From the NCBI GenBank assembly GCA_964393035.1, contig CAYMRX010000007.1:124001-188000 (forward strand): 64,000 nucleotides of DNA, written 5' to 3'. Below are positions 8,479 to 16,385 of the stretch, in pieces. Source of the stretch: Tabrizicola_A sp964393035 (GTDB lineage: Bacteria > Pseudomonadota > Alphaproteobacteria > Rhodobacterales > Rhodobacteraceae). Positions within the stretch are counted from its first letter, which is position 1. Every line of letters begins with the position of its first letter. The notes under the pieces are model-generated. The model was given only the letters and a program-made list of their open reading frames with translations. It had not been told where the DNA came from and did not search any database. The translations under genes were made by a program, and so were the position numbers.

Positions 8479-9746
8479 ACAACCGTCACCAGCACCTTGT
8501 CGATGCGCAAGCCGTCAAGGTCGATCACCTCGAACCGATGGCCATGCGAGGTAAAGCCTTCGCCCAAGCCCGGCAAGCGGCGCATCTGGTGCAAGATCAG
8601 CCCGGCCACCGTGTCATAATCGCCCGCCAAATCCCGCGGCAGGCCCAGCTTGTCGCAGAATTCGTCAGCGGGCATCCACCCGGCGATCAAAAGGCTGCCA
8701 TCGTCGCGCGTGACCATCGCAGGCTCGTCATCGTCATTGGCCGCCACCGCCCCGGTGATCGCCTCCAACACATCGCCACTGGTGATGATACCTTCGAAAT
8801 GGCCGTATTCATCATAGACCAGCGCCATGGAATGGGCCGCCGTGCGCAGGATTTCCAAGACATCCAAGGCATCGGCGCGGTCTGACACCACCGGCACATC
8901 CTGCATCAGGGCCTTGATGTCCAACGCCTCGCGCCGCGAAACGGCGTTGAAGGCGTCCGACAGGGTGACAATGCCCAAGACCTCACCCGTTTCGCGGTTT
9001 TCCACCGGCACGCGCGGGCGGCCGATGCGGCGCAGCGCCGCGACAGCCTCGGGTCCGGTCATCGCCAGATCGAGCATTTCCACATCGCGGCGCGGCGTCA
9101 TCAGCGCCTTGGCCGTGCGGTCCGACAGGCGCATGACGCCCGCCATCATCTCGCGTTCCTCATCCTCAAGAACGCCGCCCTCATGCGCCTCGGCAAGGAT
9201 GGTATGCACCTCCTCCTCGGTCACCCGGTTCGCGGTGTCGCCGCGCTGGCCCATCAGCCACAACAGCATCTTGCCCGAGCGATCCAGCACCCAGACGATG
9301 GGGGCCGCGATCTTGGACAGCATCGTCATCGCCGGGGCCATGGCCATGGCCAGCCCTTCGGGATTGCGCAACGCAAGTTGCTTTGGAACCAATTCGCCGA
9401 CGATCAGCGAGACATAGGTGATGGCGACGACAACGCCCCCCACCCCGATGTTCGAGGCCCATTCCGCATCCACCCCGCGCGCGACCAGCGCCTGCGCCAG
9501 ACGATTGCCCAAGGTCGCGCCCGACAGCGCGCCCGACAGGATGCCCACAAGCGTGATGCCGATCTGCACGGTGGACAAAAAGCGCCCCGGATGTTCAGCC
9601 AGCCGCAGGGCCGCCGCAGCGCCCCGGCTTTTGCCTTCAAGCGGTTTCAGACGCGCCGGGCGGGCGGAAACGATGGCCATTTCCGACATGGCCAGCACAC
9701 CGTTCAGGCAGATGAGGCCAAGGATGATCAGAAGTTCAATCAGCAT
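8475..9746 (-). CDS. Hemolysin/CorC-type protein: DUF21, CBS pair, CorC_HlyC domain
   Basis: A 423-aa inner-membrane protein of the UPF0053 family, whose members are implicated in Mg2+/Co2+ efflux. The N-terminal DUF21 transmembrane region (MLIELLIILGLICLNGVLAM onward, about 1-190) is followed by two CBS domains (about 200-320; MTPRRDVEMLDL, VYDEYGHFEGIIT) and a C-terminal CorC_HlyC domain (AGDYDTVAGLIL...LPGLGEGF...VIDLDGLRIDKVLV). The ATG at 9746 begins directly with the first membrane helix; an in-frame extension to 9791 is less likely. It is convergent with exoD, with a 4-bp overlap of stops. Confidence 0.88.
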   Translation of the reverse strand: MLIELLIILGLICLNGVLAMSEMAIVSARPARLKPLEGKSRGAAAALRLAEHPGRFLSTVQIGITLVGILSGALSGATLGNRLAQALVARGVDAEWASNIGVGGVVVAITYVSLIVGELVPKQLALRNPEGLAMAMAPAMTMLSKIAAPIVWVLDRSGKMLLWLMGQRGDTANRVTEEEVHTILAEAHEGGVLEDEEREMMAGVMRLSDRTAKALMTPRRDVEMLDLAMTGPEAVAALRRIGRPRVPVENRETGEVLGIVTLSDAFNAVSRREALDIKALMQDVPVVSDRADALDVLEILRTAAHSMALVYDEYGHFEGIITSGDVLEAITGAVAANDDDEPAMVTRDDGSLLIAGWMPADEFCDKLGLPRDLAGDYDTVAGLILHQMRRLPGLGEGFTSHGHRFEVIDLDGLRIDKVLVTVV

Positions 9747-9803
9747 GATGCCGGCAAAATCAGCCTTGCCCGGCGCAAATGCAAGGGGCAACGGCGGTTT
9801 GGC

Positions 9804-10652
9804 TTAAATCCGCACGCCTTCGCGTGCGGCAAGATCACAGAAGAACTGCCAGGCGACGCGGCCCGAACGGCTGCCGCGCGTGGCCTGCCATTCGATCGCC
9901 TCGGCGCGCAGGCGGTCTTCGGCGATGCGCAGCCCATGCGCCGCGCAATAGCCGCGGATCATGTCGAGATACTGATCCTGATCGCAGGGGTGGAAGCCCA
10001 GCCAGAGGCCAAAACGATCGGAGAGCGACACCTTTTCTTCCACCGCCTCGCCCGGCGTGATGGCGGTCGCGCGTTCGTTTTCGATCATGTCGCGCGGCAT
10101 CAGGTGGCGCCGGTTCGAGGTGGCATAGAACAGCACATTCTCGGGGCGCCCCTCGATCCCGCCATCCAGGACCGCCTTCAGCGATTTGTAATGCTGATCA
10201 TCATGGGAGAACGACAGGTCATCGCAAAACAGGATGAACCGGAAGGGGGCGGCGCGCAGATGCGCCAGCAAGCGGCTGACCGAGGGCAGGTCTTCGCGCG
10301 ACAGTTCCACGATCTTCAGCGGTAGGCCATCGGCGACCACGCGGGCATGGATCGCCTTGACAAGGCTGGATTTCCCCATCCCCCGCGCGCCCCACAAAAG
10401 CGCGTTGTTGGCGGGCAGCCCGGCGGCGAAATGCCGGGTATTTTCCAACAGCGTATCGCGCGAGCGGTTGATGCCCACGAGAAGCGACAGATCAACCCGG
10501 CTGACCCGCGCCACCGGCTCCAGCCGGTCAGGTCCGGTGTGCCAGGCAAAGGCCTCGGCCGCGGTGAAATCGGGCGCGGGCCTCGGCGCCGGGGCCAGAC
10601 GCTCCAGCGCCTCGGCGATGCGGAGCAGCATGGGCGATTGGGGATCGGTCAT
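9804..10652 (-). CDS. DUF815 family ATP-binding protein
   Basis: A 282-aa AAA+-like ATPase of the DUF815 family (biochemical role unknown). The Walker A motif GARGMGKSSL lies near residues 84-93, Walker B is FILFCDDLSF, and the sensor-like YATSNRRHLMPRDM follows. The ATG at 10652 overlaps the tatC stop (ATGA), so it is the fourth cistron of the Tat operon and likely translated by coupling. Whether it serves Tat export or is a passenger cannot be told from sequence. Confidence 0.88.
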   Translation of the reverse strand: MTDPQSPMLLRIAEALERLAPAPRPAPDFTAAEAFAWHTGPDRLEPVARVSRVDLSLLVGINRSRDTLLENTRHFAAGLPANNALLWGARGMGKSSLVKAIHARVVADGLPLKIVELSREDLPSVSRLLAHLRAAPFRFILFCDDLSFSHDDQHYKSLKAVLDGGIEGRPENVLFYATSNRRHLMPRDMIENERATAITPGEAVEEKVSLSDRFGLWLGFHPCDQDQYLDMIRGYCAAHGLRIAEDRLRAEAIEWQATRGSRSGRVAWQFFCDLAAREGVRI

Positions 10653-11551
10653 GCCTTGCCTTCGGCCTCGTCTTCCAGATCGTCCAGATCGACCCAAGTG
10701 CCATCGGCCCGCATCCGCGCCTCACGGTCGCGCTCGAAGCGCGCGACAAGGAAGATCGAGATTTCGTAAAGCGGGTAGATCACGGCAAACAGGATCAACT
10801 GGCTCGTCACATCGGGCGGCGTCACCATGGCGGCCACGAACAGGATCGCCACCACGGCATATTTGCGGGTGTTCTTCAGCCCGTTCGACGACACCAGCCC
10901 CGCCCGCCCCATCAACGAGAGCAGCACCGGCAGTTGAAAGCACAGGCCAAAGGCCAGAATGAAGCTCATGGTCAGTGCGAGATAGCTTTCCATCGAGCCG
11001 TTGAACACCACCCCGCTGGGGATCGGCGCCCCGGGCGCGGCGGCATTAGCGGCGGCCCCAGCGGCAGCGGTGCCTTCATTGACCGTGGCGGCAAAGCTGT
11101 CCTGATAGGACAGGAAGAACTCGAATGCCCAAGGCAGGATGACGAAATAGGCCACCGCCCCGCCAAGCGCGAACATCACGGGCGAGGCGACAAGGAACGG
11201 CAGAAAGGCGCTTTTTTCGCTGCGGTATAGCCCCGGCGCCACAAAGCGCCAAAGCTGATAGGCAATCGCCGGGAAGGCCAGCACAAAACCGCCCCAAAGC
11301 CCGATCTTCATAGAGACGAAGAAGCCTTCCTCCATCTTGATAAGCACCAACTGGCATTGCTGGCCGCGGCCTTGCAACACCGCACAAAGCGGCTCTTTCA
11401 GCACATCGAATACCGGCTTCCAGAATACCCAAGCCAGCAGAAAGGCGATGGTGAAGGCCGCGATGGCATAAAGGATGCGGTTGCGCAGCTCGGTCAGGTG
11501 TTCGATCAGCGGGGCTGCGCTGTCGTCGATGCTATCATGGGTCTTGGACAT
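10649..11551 (-). CDS. tatC: Sec-independent translocase subunit TatC
   Basis: Receptor subunit of the twin-arginine translocase, recognising RR signal peptides in the inner membrane. The 300 aa include six predicted helices; the N-terminal LIEHLTELRNRI and FWKPVFDVLKEPL segments are diagnostic. It is longer than E. coli TatC (about 258 aa), mainly because of an Ala/Gly-rich stretch in the second periplasmic loop (about residues 156-185). The ATG overlaps the tatB stop by one base (TGATG); the stop overlaps the DUF815 start. Confidence 0.97.
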   Translation of the reverse strand: MSKTHDSIDDSAAPLIEHLTELRNRILYAIAAFTIAFLLAWVFWKPVFDVLKEPLCAVLQGRGQQCQLVLIKMEEGFFVSMKIGLWGGFVLAFPAIAYQLWRFVAPGLYRSEKSAFLPFLVASPVMFALGGAVAYFVILPWAFEFFLSYQDSFAATVNEGTAAAGAAANAAAPGAPIPSGVVFNGSMESYLALTMSFILAFGLCFQLPVLLSLMGRAGLVSSNGLKNTRKYAVVAILFVAAMVTPPDVTSQLILFAVIYPLYEISIFLVARFERDREARMRADGTWVDLDDLEDEAEGKA

Positions 11552-12162
11552 CAGACTTGCGCCTCATCAGTCTTTTTCTTGCGCGGGGCGCGTTTGGGTT
11601 TGGCAGGTTCCGCCAGATCGACCGCGACATCGGCCGCGACATCAGCCGGGGCCTCCTCCAAGGCTTTGATCTTGGCGTTTGCCTCATCCATGATGGCCTT
11701 GCGCGCCGCCTGTTTGGCGTAAAGCGCCTGCGTATTGGCCCCGGCGGTATTGGGGCTGGCGGCGGCGGCAGGTTCTGCAACCGCCTCGGCCACGGCGGCA
11801 ACCGGCTTTGGCATGGCGGGCATCGGCGGCGGCACCAAAGGCCCCCCCGCCTTCAAGGGCTGCGTCGGCTTGGCGGCGTTCTTGATCGGATCCCATTTCT
11901 CGAACTTGTCGACCGCCCCCTTGACCGAGTTGATCGCCGTGCCGCGCGGGTCGGTCAGCGTATTCAGATCGCGCGCCACATCCGAGACGCCACTGTCATT
12001 CGCCGCCTGTTCCATCGCGCGGGTAAACTCGCGCGACATGGATTTCAGCTTGCCGGTAAAGCGGCCAAGCTGGCGGAACATTTCAGGCAAATCGCGCGGA
12101 CCGACGACGATCAGCGCGACCACGCCGATCACCATCAACTCCATCCAGCCGATATCGAACAT
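11551..12162 (-). CDS. tatB: Sec-independent translocase subunit TatB
   Basis: Single-span Tat component that forms the substrate receptor with TatC. The 203 aa open with MFDIGWMELMVIGVVALIVVG, the characteristic N-terminal helix, followed by PRDLPEMFRQLGRF (hinge and amphipathic helix). The tail is long, Pro/Ala-rich and low in complexity, ending in a basic PRKKK patch. tatA lies 50 bp upstream and tatC overlaps downstream. Confidence 0.95.
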   Translation of the reverse strand: MFDIGWMELMVIGVVALIVVGPRDLPEMFRQLGRFTGKLKSMSREFTRAMEQAANDSGVSDVARDLNTLTDPRGTAINSVKGAVDKFEKWDPIKNAAKPTQPLKAGGPLVPPPMPAMPKPVAAVAEAVAEPAAAASPNTAGANTQALYAKQAARKAIMDEANAKIKALEEAPADVAADVAVDLAEPAKPKRAPRKKKTDEAQV

Positions 12163-12212
12163 CCTTGGGGCCTTCCTGCCGGGATCAAAGGGTCAGAACC
12201 TGGACCTTGTCC

Positions 12213-12431
12213 TCAGACCTTGTCTTTGTCGGCAGTCTCGGCCGGGGTCACATCCTTGGCGACCTCGGCGGTGGCCTTGTCGGTTTCTTCCTGACCATCC
12301 TTGACGCCGCGCTTGAAGGCGGTGATGCCCTTGCCGACCTCGCCCATCAGACCGGCGACCTTGCCACGGCCGAACAGCACCAAAACAACGATGGCAATCA
12401 GCAAGAGTTGAAGCGGGCTACCCATATGCAT
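12213..12431 (-). CDS. tatA: Sec-independent translocase subunit TatA
   Basis: Pore-forming Tat component, 72 aa. The segment GSPLQLLLIAIVVLVLFG is the membrane helix, followed by the FGRGK hinge and an amphipathic helix (LMGEVGKGITAFKRGVKDG), which separates TatA from TatB. The start is ATG 12431 because AAGGAC sits 8 nt upstream; the ATG at 12425 would be too far away. An open frame continues upstream to 12695, but that is the shadow of the divergent regulator gene. First gene of the Tat operon. Confidence 0.95.
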   Translation of the reverse strand: MHMGSPLQLLLIAIVVLVLFGRGKVAGLMGEVGKGITAFKRGVKDGQEETDKATAEVAKDVTPAETADKDKV

Positions 12432-12573
12432 GTGAAACGTCCTTTTCCTGTGGCCCACCCCCGCAAGAGGGCCGGGCCGATGACCTTTGGTCCATGCTAG
12501 GGCTGCCCGCGCCGTCTTGGGTAGAGAGAAAGCACTGGCCTTCGGGGGTAACTGACAGTATTTTGTCAGCAAG

Positions 12574-13179
12574 ATGCAACGCACCGACCGCCTTTTCGAA
12601 CTTGTGCAAACCCTGCGCGATGGCAGGCTGCACCGCGCCGCCGATCTGGCCGCCGATCTGGGCGGGGTTTCGGTGCGCACCATCTGGCGCGACATGGCAA
12701 CGCTGATCGCCAGCGGGATGCCGATCGAGGGTGAACGGGGGGTCGGCTATGTCTTGCGCGCGCCCACCACCTTGCCGCCCCTCATGCTGACCACGGCCGA
12801 GATGGAGGCCCTGCGCGAAGGCTTGCGGCAGGTGGCCCTTGGCGCCGATGACACATTGTCCCGCGCGGCCCGCAGTCTGGCGGCCAAGATCGGCGCCGTG
12901 GCCCCTGCCCCACGAACCGTTGATGCGGATGATATTTTCAGCTTCACCCGCAATGCCACCCCACCCGCCGAGGCGCTGTTGCCCAGCCTTCGTGCGGCGA
13001 TGGCGGATCAGGGCTGGCGCCAGATCACCTTGCTGGACAGCACCGATCAGCCCCGGCGCGAACGGCTGTTGCCGCTGCGCCTGACCAAATCCCAAGACCA
13101 AAGGCTGCTGGTCGCACGCACCGCGGGCGGCGAGACGCGCAAGATCCGGCTGGACCGCATCTTGGCGGTCGAACCCTAG
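12574..13179 (+). CDS. YafY/DeoR-like HTH transcriptional regulator
   Basis: A 201-aa putative DNA-binding regulator. Residues 1-60 form an HTH_11-type winged helix (MQRTDRLFELVQTLRDGRLH...VSVRTIWRDMATL...ERGVGYVL), as in YafY/WYL-family repressors. The rest resembles only the front part of a WYL-type effector region and is shorter than the usual 230-320 aa members, so a complete WYL ligand domain may be missing. It is divergent from tatA across 142 bp and converges with the ABC ATPase (4-bp stop overlap). Target genes are unknown. Confidence 0.75.
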   Translation: MQRTDRLFELVQTLRDGRLHRAADLAADLGGVSVRTIWRDMATLIASGMPIEGERGVGYVLRAPTTLPPLMLTTAEMEALREGLRQVALGADDTLSRAARSLAAKIGAVAPAPRTVDADDIFSFTRNATPPAEALLPSLRAAMADQGWRQITLLDSTDQPRRERLLPLRLTKSQDQRLLVARTAGGETRKIRLDRILAVEP

Positions 13180-14252
13180 GCTGGAAAAACGAAGCACCGG
13201 TCGCGGCGGATCATCAGCCACAGCGCGGTGCCGGGTTTTGGCAAAAACACACCGGGAACCGAGGCGGTCAGCACCAGCCCGCCATCTTCCATGGCAAAAT
13301 CCACCAGACTTTCCCGCCCCAAGAACCGCGCCCGCGCCACGGTGCCGCGCGCGGGCGTGCCATCTTGCACGGTGGGGTTCGGCCCGCGCCCGGCGCGGTC
13401 AAAGTCGATTTTCAGATGCTGCGGGCGGATGATGATATCAACCGCAGCCCCATCGGCATGGCCAGGCGTCAGAAAGTCGCCAAAGGGCGTTGCGGTCAGC
13501 GCCCCCTTGGACATGCCACGGATCACATTGACATCGCTGAAAAATGCCGCCGCCGCCCGGTCCACCGGGGCGTTGTAGATGTTATAGGGCGCCCCCTGCT
13601 GCACGATCTTGCCGGCCCGCATCAAGGCGATCTCATCGGCCATGCGCATCGCCTCGTCCGGCTCATGCGTCACCAGAAGTACGGCCGCCCCTTCTTCTTT
13701 CAAAAGCGCCAAGGTGGCATCGCGCACCCCGTCGCGCAACCGGTTGTCCAGCCCTGAAAACGGCTCGTCCATCAGCATGACGTGCGGGCGCGGCGCCAAG
13801 GCCCGCGCGAGGGCCACGCGCTGCTGTTCCCCGCCCGACAATTCATGCGGGTGCTTGTCGGCAAAGCCCGACAGGTTCACCTTCTCCAACAACTCGCCCA
13901 CACGCCGCAGCTTGGCCGCCGCGTCGCCCTTCAGCCCAAAGGCAATGTTGCCGGCAACCGTCAGATGCGGGAACAGCGCGAAATCCTGAAACATCAGCCC
14001 CACACCGCGCGCTTCCGGCGGCAGGTTCTGACCGGGGCCGAAGACCTCGCCGCCGTCGATGGAGATGCGTCCGCGATCAGGCCGCTCCACCCCCGCGATC
14101 ATCCGCAAGGTGGTGGATTTGCCGCAACCCGAAGGGCCAAGCAAGCACATCACCTGCCCCGACTCGATGGTCAGCGACACATCCTGCACCACCTGCCGCG
14201 CCCCGAAGGCACGGCTCAGGTTCTCGACAGTGAGGCGGGTAGGAGCAGTCAC
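13176..14252 (-). CDS. ABC transporter ATP-binding protein, FbpC/PotA-like
   Basis: A 358-aa import-type ABC ATPase. It has Walker A GPSGCGKST, Q-loop FQDFALFPHL, signature LSGGEQQRVALARAL, Walker B VMLMDEPFSGLD and the switch His in LLVTHEPDE, then a C-terminal TOBE-type regulatory domain (about 240-355), the architecture of ferric-iron (FbpC) or polyamine (PotA) ATPases. The frame starts at a GTG (14252) with no strong ribosome site; no in-frame ATG gives a complete domain. No permease or binding protein is adjacent, so the substrate is unknown. Confidence 0.85.
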   Translation of the reverse strand: MTAPTRLTVENLSRAFGARQVVQDVSLTIESGQVMCLLGPSGCGKSTTLRMIAGVERPDRGRISIDGGEVFGPGQNLPPEARGVGLMFQDFALFPHLTVAGNIAFGLKGDAAAKLRRVGELLEKVNLSGFADKHPHELSGGEQQRVALARALAPRPHVMLMDEPFSGLDNRLRDGVRDATLALLKEEGAAVLLVTHEPDEAMRMADEIALMRAGKIVQQGAPYNIYNAPVDRAAAAFFSDVNVIRGMSKGALTATPFGDFLTPGHADGAAVDIIIRPQHLKIDFDRAGRGPNPTVQDGTPARGTVARARFLGRESLVDFAMEDGGLVLTASVPGVFLPKPGTALWLMIRRDRCFVFPA

Positions 14253-14328
14253 GCGCGCAGGTATCCGAGTGAATTTATCAGGCGTTTCCTAGCAGGCCCG
14301 CCCCAAGGCGGCAAGATCACCCAGAGCT

Positions 14329-14417
14329 TGTCTGGTTCACGTGAACCAAGGGGGATCGAGAAGCGCGTTGGAGCGCATGCGAGAGGCAGCGCTTCTCGAT
14401 CCCACATGAACCAGACA
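14329..14417. repeat. Long interrupted inverted repeat (hairpin element)
   Basis: Outer arms TGTCTGGTTCA (14329-14339) and TGAACCAGACA (14407-14417), and inner arms GGGATCGAGAAGCGC (14352-14366) and GCGCTTCTCGATCCC (14389-14403), pair perfectly for 26 bp with an asymmetric bulge (12 versus 3 nt) and a 22-nt loop. The left side also contains the palindrome GGTTCACGTGAACC (14335-14348). It lies between the stop of the SDR gene and the start of the ABC gene, both on the minus strand. No T-tract follows, so it is not a plain terminator; it may be a REP-like element, an mRNA stabiliser or an operator. Confidence 0.85.
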
Positions 14418-14421
14418 CGCC

Positions 14422-15198
14422 TTAAAGCGTCGAATTCAGCGCCCCGCCGTCCAGAAGCAGGTTCTGCCCCACGATAAACCCCGCCTGCTGGCTGCACAAA
14501 AAGGCGCAAGCCGCGCCGAATTCCGCGGCGGTGCCATAGCGGCGGGCGGGGATTCCAGCCATCCGCTCGGCCCGCGCCTCCTCCATGGAAATGCCCCGCG
14601 CCTTGACCACGCCGCCATCCAAGGCCGTCGCGCGATCGGTGTCATGGATACCCGGCAAGAGGTTGTTGATGGTCACGCCAAAGGGCGCCACTTGCCGCGA
14701 GGTGCCGCCGACAAAACCGGTCAGGCCCGCGCGGGCGGCATTGGACAGACCCAATTGCGGGATGGGCGATTTCACCGATTGCGAGGTAATGTTCACAACC
14801 CGCCCCCAGCCCTTTTCGATCATGCCGGGCAAGCACCCCTGCATCAGGGCAATCGGGGTCAACATATTGGCATCAATGGCCTTGATGAAATCGTCACGCC
14901 CCCAATCGCTCCACATGCCCGGCGGCGGGCCACCTGCATTGGTCACCAGAATGTCAAAGGGACCATGGGCCAGAACCGCCGCCCGCCCGGCCTCGGTGGT
15001 GATGTCACCCGCAACCGTAACCACCGTTACGCCATGCGCGGCCCGCAATTCTGCTGCCGTCGCCTCCAAGGCCTCGGCCCCGCGGGCATTCAGGACCAGA
15101 TCCACCCCCGCCTCGGCCAAGGCCTGCGCACAGCCACGCCCCAACCCTTTGGAGGCCGCCGTCACCAAGGCCCGTTTGCCGCGAATACCCAGATCCAT
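14422..15198 (-). CDS. SDR family oxidoreductase (FabG-like)
   Basis: A 258-aa short-chain dehydrogenase/reductase. The cofactor loop TAASKGLGRG is at about residues 13-22, with LVTNAGGPPPG in the middle and VNITSQSVKSP carrying the catalytic Ser. The usual YxxxK is altered: the aligned segment reads LGLSNAARAGLTG, so neither the catalytic Tyr nor the Lys is evident. Members with TNAGGPPPG and this substitution are common in alphaproteobacteria. It sits alone upstream of the long inverted repeat; substrate unknown. Confidence 0.85.
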   Translation of the reverse strand: MDLGIRGKRALVTAASKGLGRGCAQALAEAGVDLVLNARGAEALEATAAELRAAHGVTVVTVAGDITTEAGRAAVLAHGPFDILVTNAGGPPPGMWSDWGRDDFIKAIDANMLTPIALMQGCLPGMIEKGWGRVVNITSQSVKSPIPQLGLSNAARAGLTGFVGGTSRQVAPFGVTINNLLPGIHDTDRATALDGGVVKARGISMEEARAERMAGIPARRYGTAAEFGAACAFLCSQQAGFIVGQNLLLDGGALNSTL

Positions 15199-15323
15199 TC
15201 CGTCCCCCTGCCGAAGCCTGTACCCAACCCCGTGCCCAATCCCACGATTGGTTTCGCAAAAACTCTAGCAGGCCCAAAATCCGCCGCAATGGCCTGACAT
15301 GAAGTTTGGGCCTACCGCCTGAC

Positions 15324-16343
15324 ATGAGCGCTGAAATGACGTTGCAGAACCGCCCCATGCTTCCCGGCCACGCCTGTCAGGTGCTGGCCGCTGACGATAT
15401 CTACGTCTGCCACGGGGCCAATCAGGGCGATGGGCTGATGGGGCCGGATGAGGTTTGCCCCGGCGACATCTATTGCCTGGACACCACCCACCGCCCGCGT
15501 CGGTTGGTGGTGACGCGGCGGCAGGGCGCGGGCCAGCTTGTCGGCGAAGGCTCGGCCGTGGGGCGGTCTGGCGATGCGATCCGGCTCGAGGCGCGCTATG
15601 CCCTGATGGGCGAGGAAGGCGACCGGGTGGAACTTCTGCTGCTCGCCCTGCCCGATGGCAGCCGCTATGCCCTGCCCCTGTCACCGATGGCGACAGAGAC
15701 GGATTACACGCTGTTGAAGGTTGAAGACGCGCCAGAGGACAGCGGGCTCTCTGACCTTCTGTGCATTTCTTTCGCTCGTGGCACGATGATTACACTGGCC
15801 ACCGGCGCGCAAAAGCCGATCGAGGCGCTGATCCCTGGCGACCGGGTTCTGACCCGCGATCACGGCGGCCAACCGATCCGCTGGATCGGGCGGGCAACGC
15901 TGAAGGCCGTCGGCCCCTTTGCGCCTGTCATCATCACCAAGGACACGCTGGGCAATGCCGGGGATCTGATCGTCAGCCAGCACCACCGGATGTTTCTCTA
16001 CCAACGCGCGCGCCGGACGGGGATTTCCACCGCGGAACTCTTGGTGCAGGCCAAGCATCTGGTTGACGGAGAACGGGTTTTCCTGCGCGAAGGCGGCTTT
16101 GTCGATTATCTCGCTCTGGTATTTGACCGCCATGAGATCATCTATGCCGAAGGGGTTCCCGCCGAAAGCCTGATGGTCAACGATGCCACGGTGAACCGGC
16201 TGCCGCCCGAATTGTCGGCCGATGTGCGGGAACGGTTTCCGGGCCTGTCACAGGTCCAGCATTTTGGTACCGAGGCCGGGCGGCAGTTTCTGGATGAGGT
16301 TGGCACCGAGGCGCTCTACAAGACCGCCCGCCGGTCCCGCTGA
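15324..16343 (+). CDS. Hint-domain protein
   Basis: A 339-aa protein with a Hedgehog/intein-type (Hint_2) domain in its second half. The domain begins near Cys147 (LLCISFARGTMITLATG), followed by EALIPGDRVLTRDHG, PIRWIGRATL, VSQHHRM and a late YLALVFDRHEIIYAEGVPAE block. Hint domains can cleave or splice at the initial Cys; here the canonical C-T-PGT is replaced by C-I-SFARGT. The first 140 residues resemble no domain I recognise. The start is probably ATG 15324; an in-frame TTG (15306) and an ATG at 15336 are alternatives. Confidence 0.8.
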   Translation: MSAEMTLQNRPMLPGHACQVLAADDIYVCHGANQGDGLMGPDEVCPGDIYCLDTTHRPRRLVVTRRQGAGQLVGEGSAVGRSGDAIRLEARYALMGEEGDRVELLLLALPDGSRYALPLSPMATETDYTLLKVEDAPEDSGLSDLLCISFARGTMITLATGAQKPIEALIPGDRVLTRDHGGQPIRWIGRATLKAVGPFAPVIITKDTLGNAGDLIVSQHHRMFLYQRARRTGISTAELLVQAKHLVDGERVFLREGGFVDYLALVFDRHEIIYAEGVPAESLMVNDATVNRLPPELSADVRERFPGLSQVQHFGTEAGRQFLDEVGTEALYKTARRSR

Positions 16344-16385
16344 TCTGGTGGACGAAGCCCCGGCTTTGCGCTAAAGCCCCGGCCC

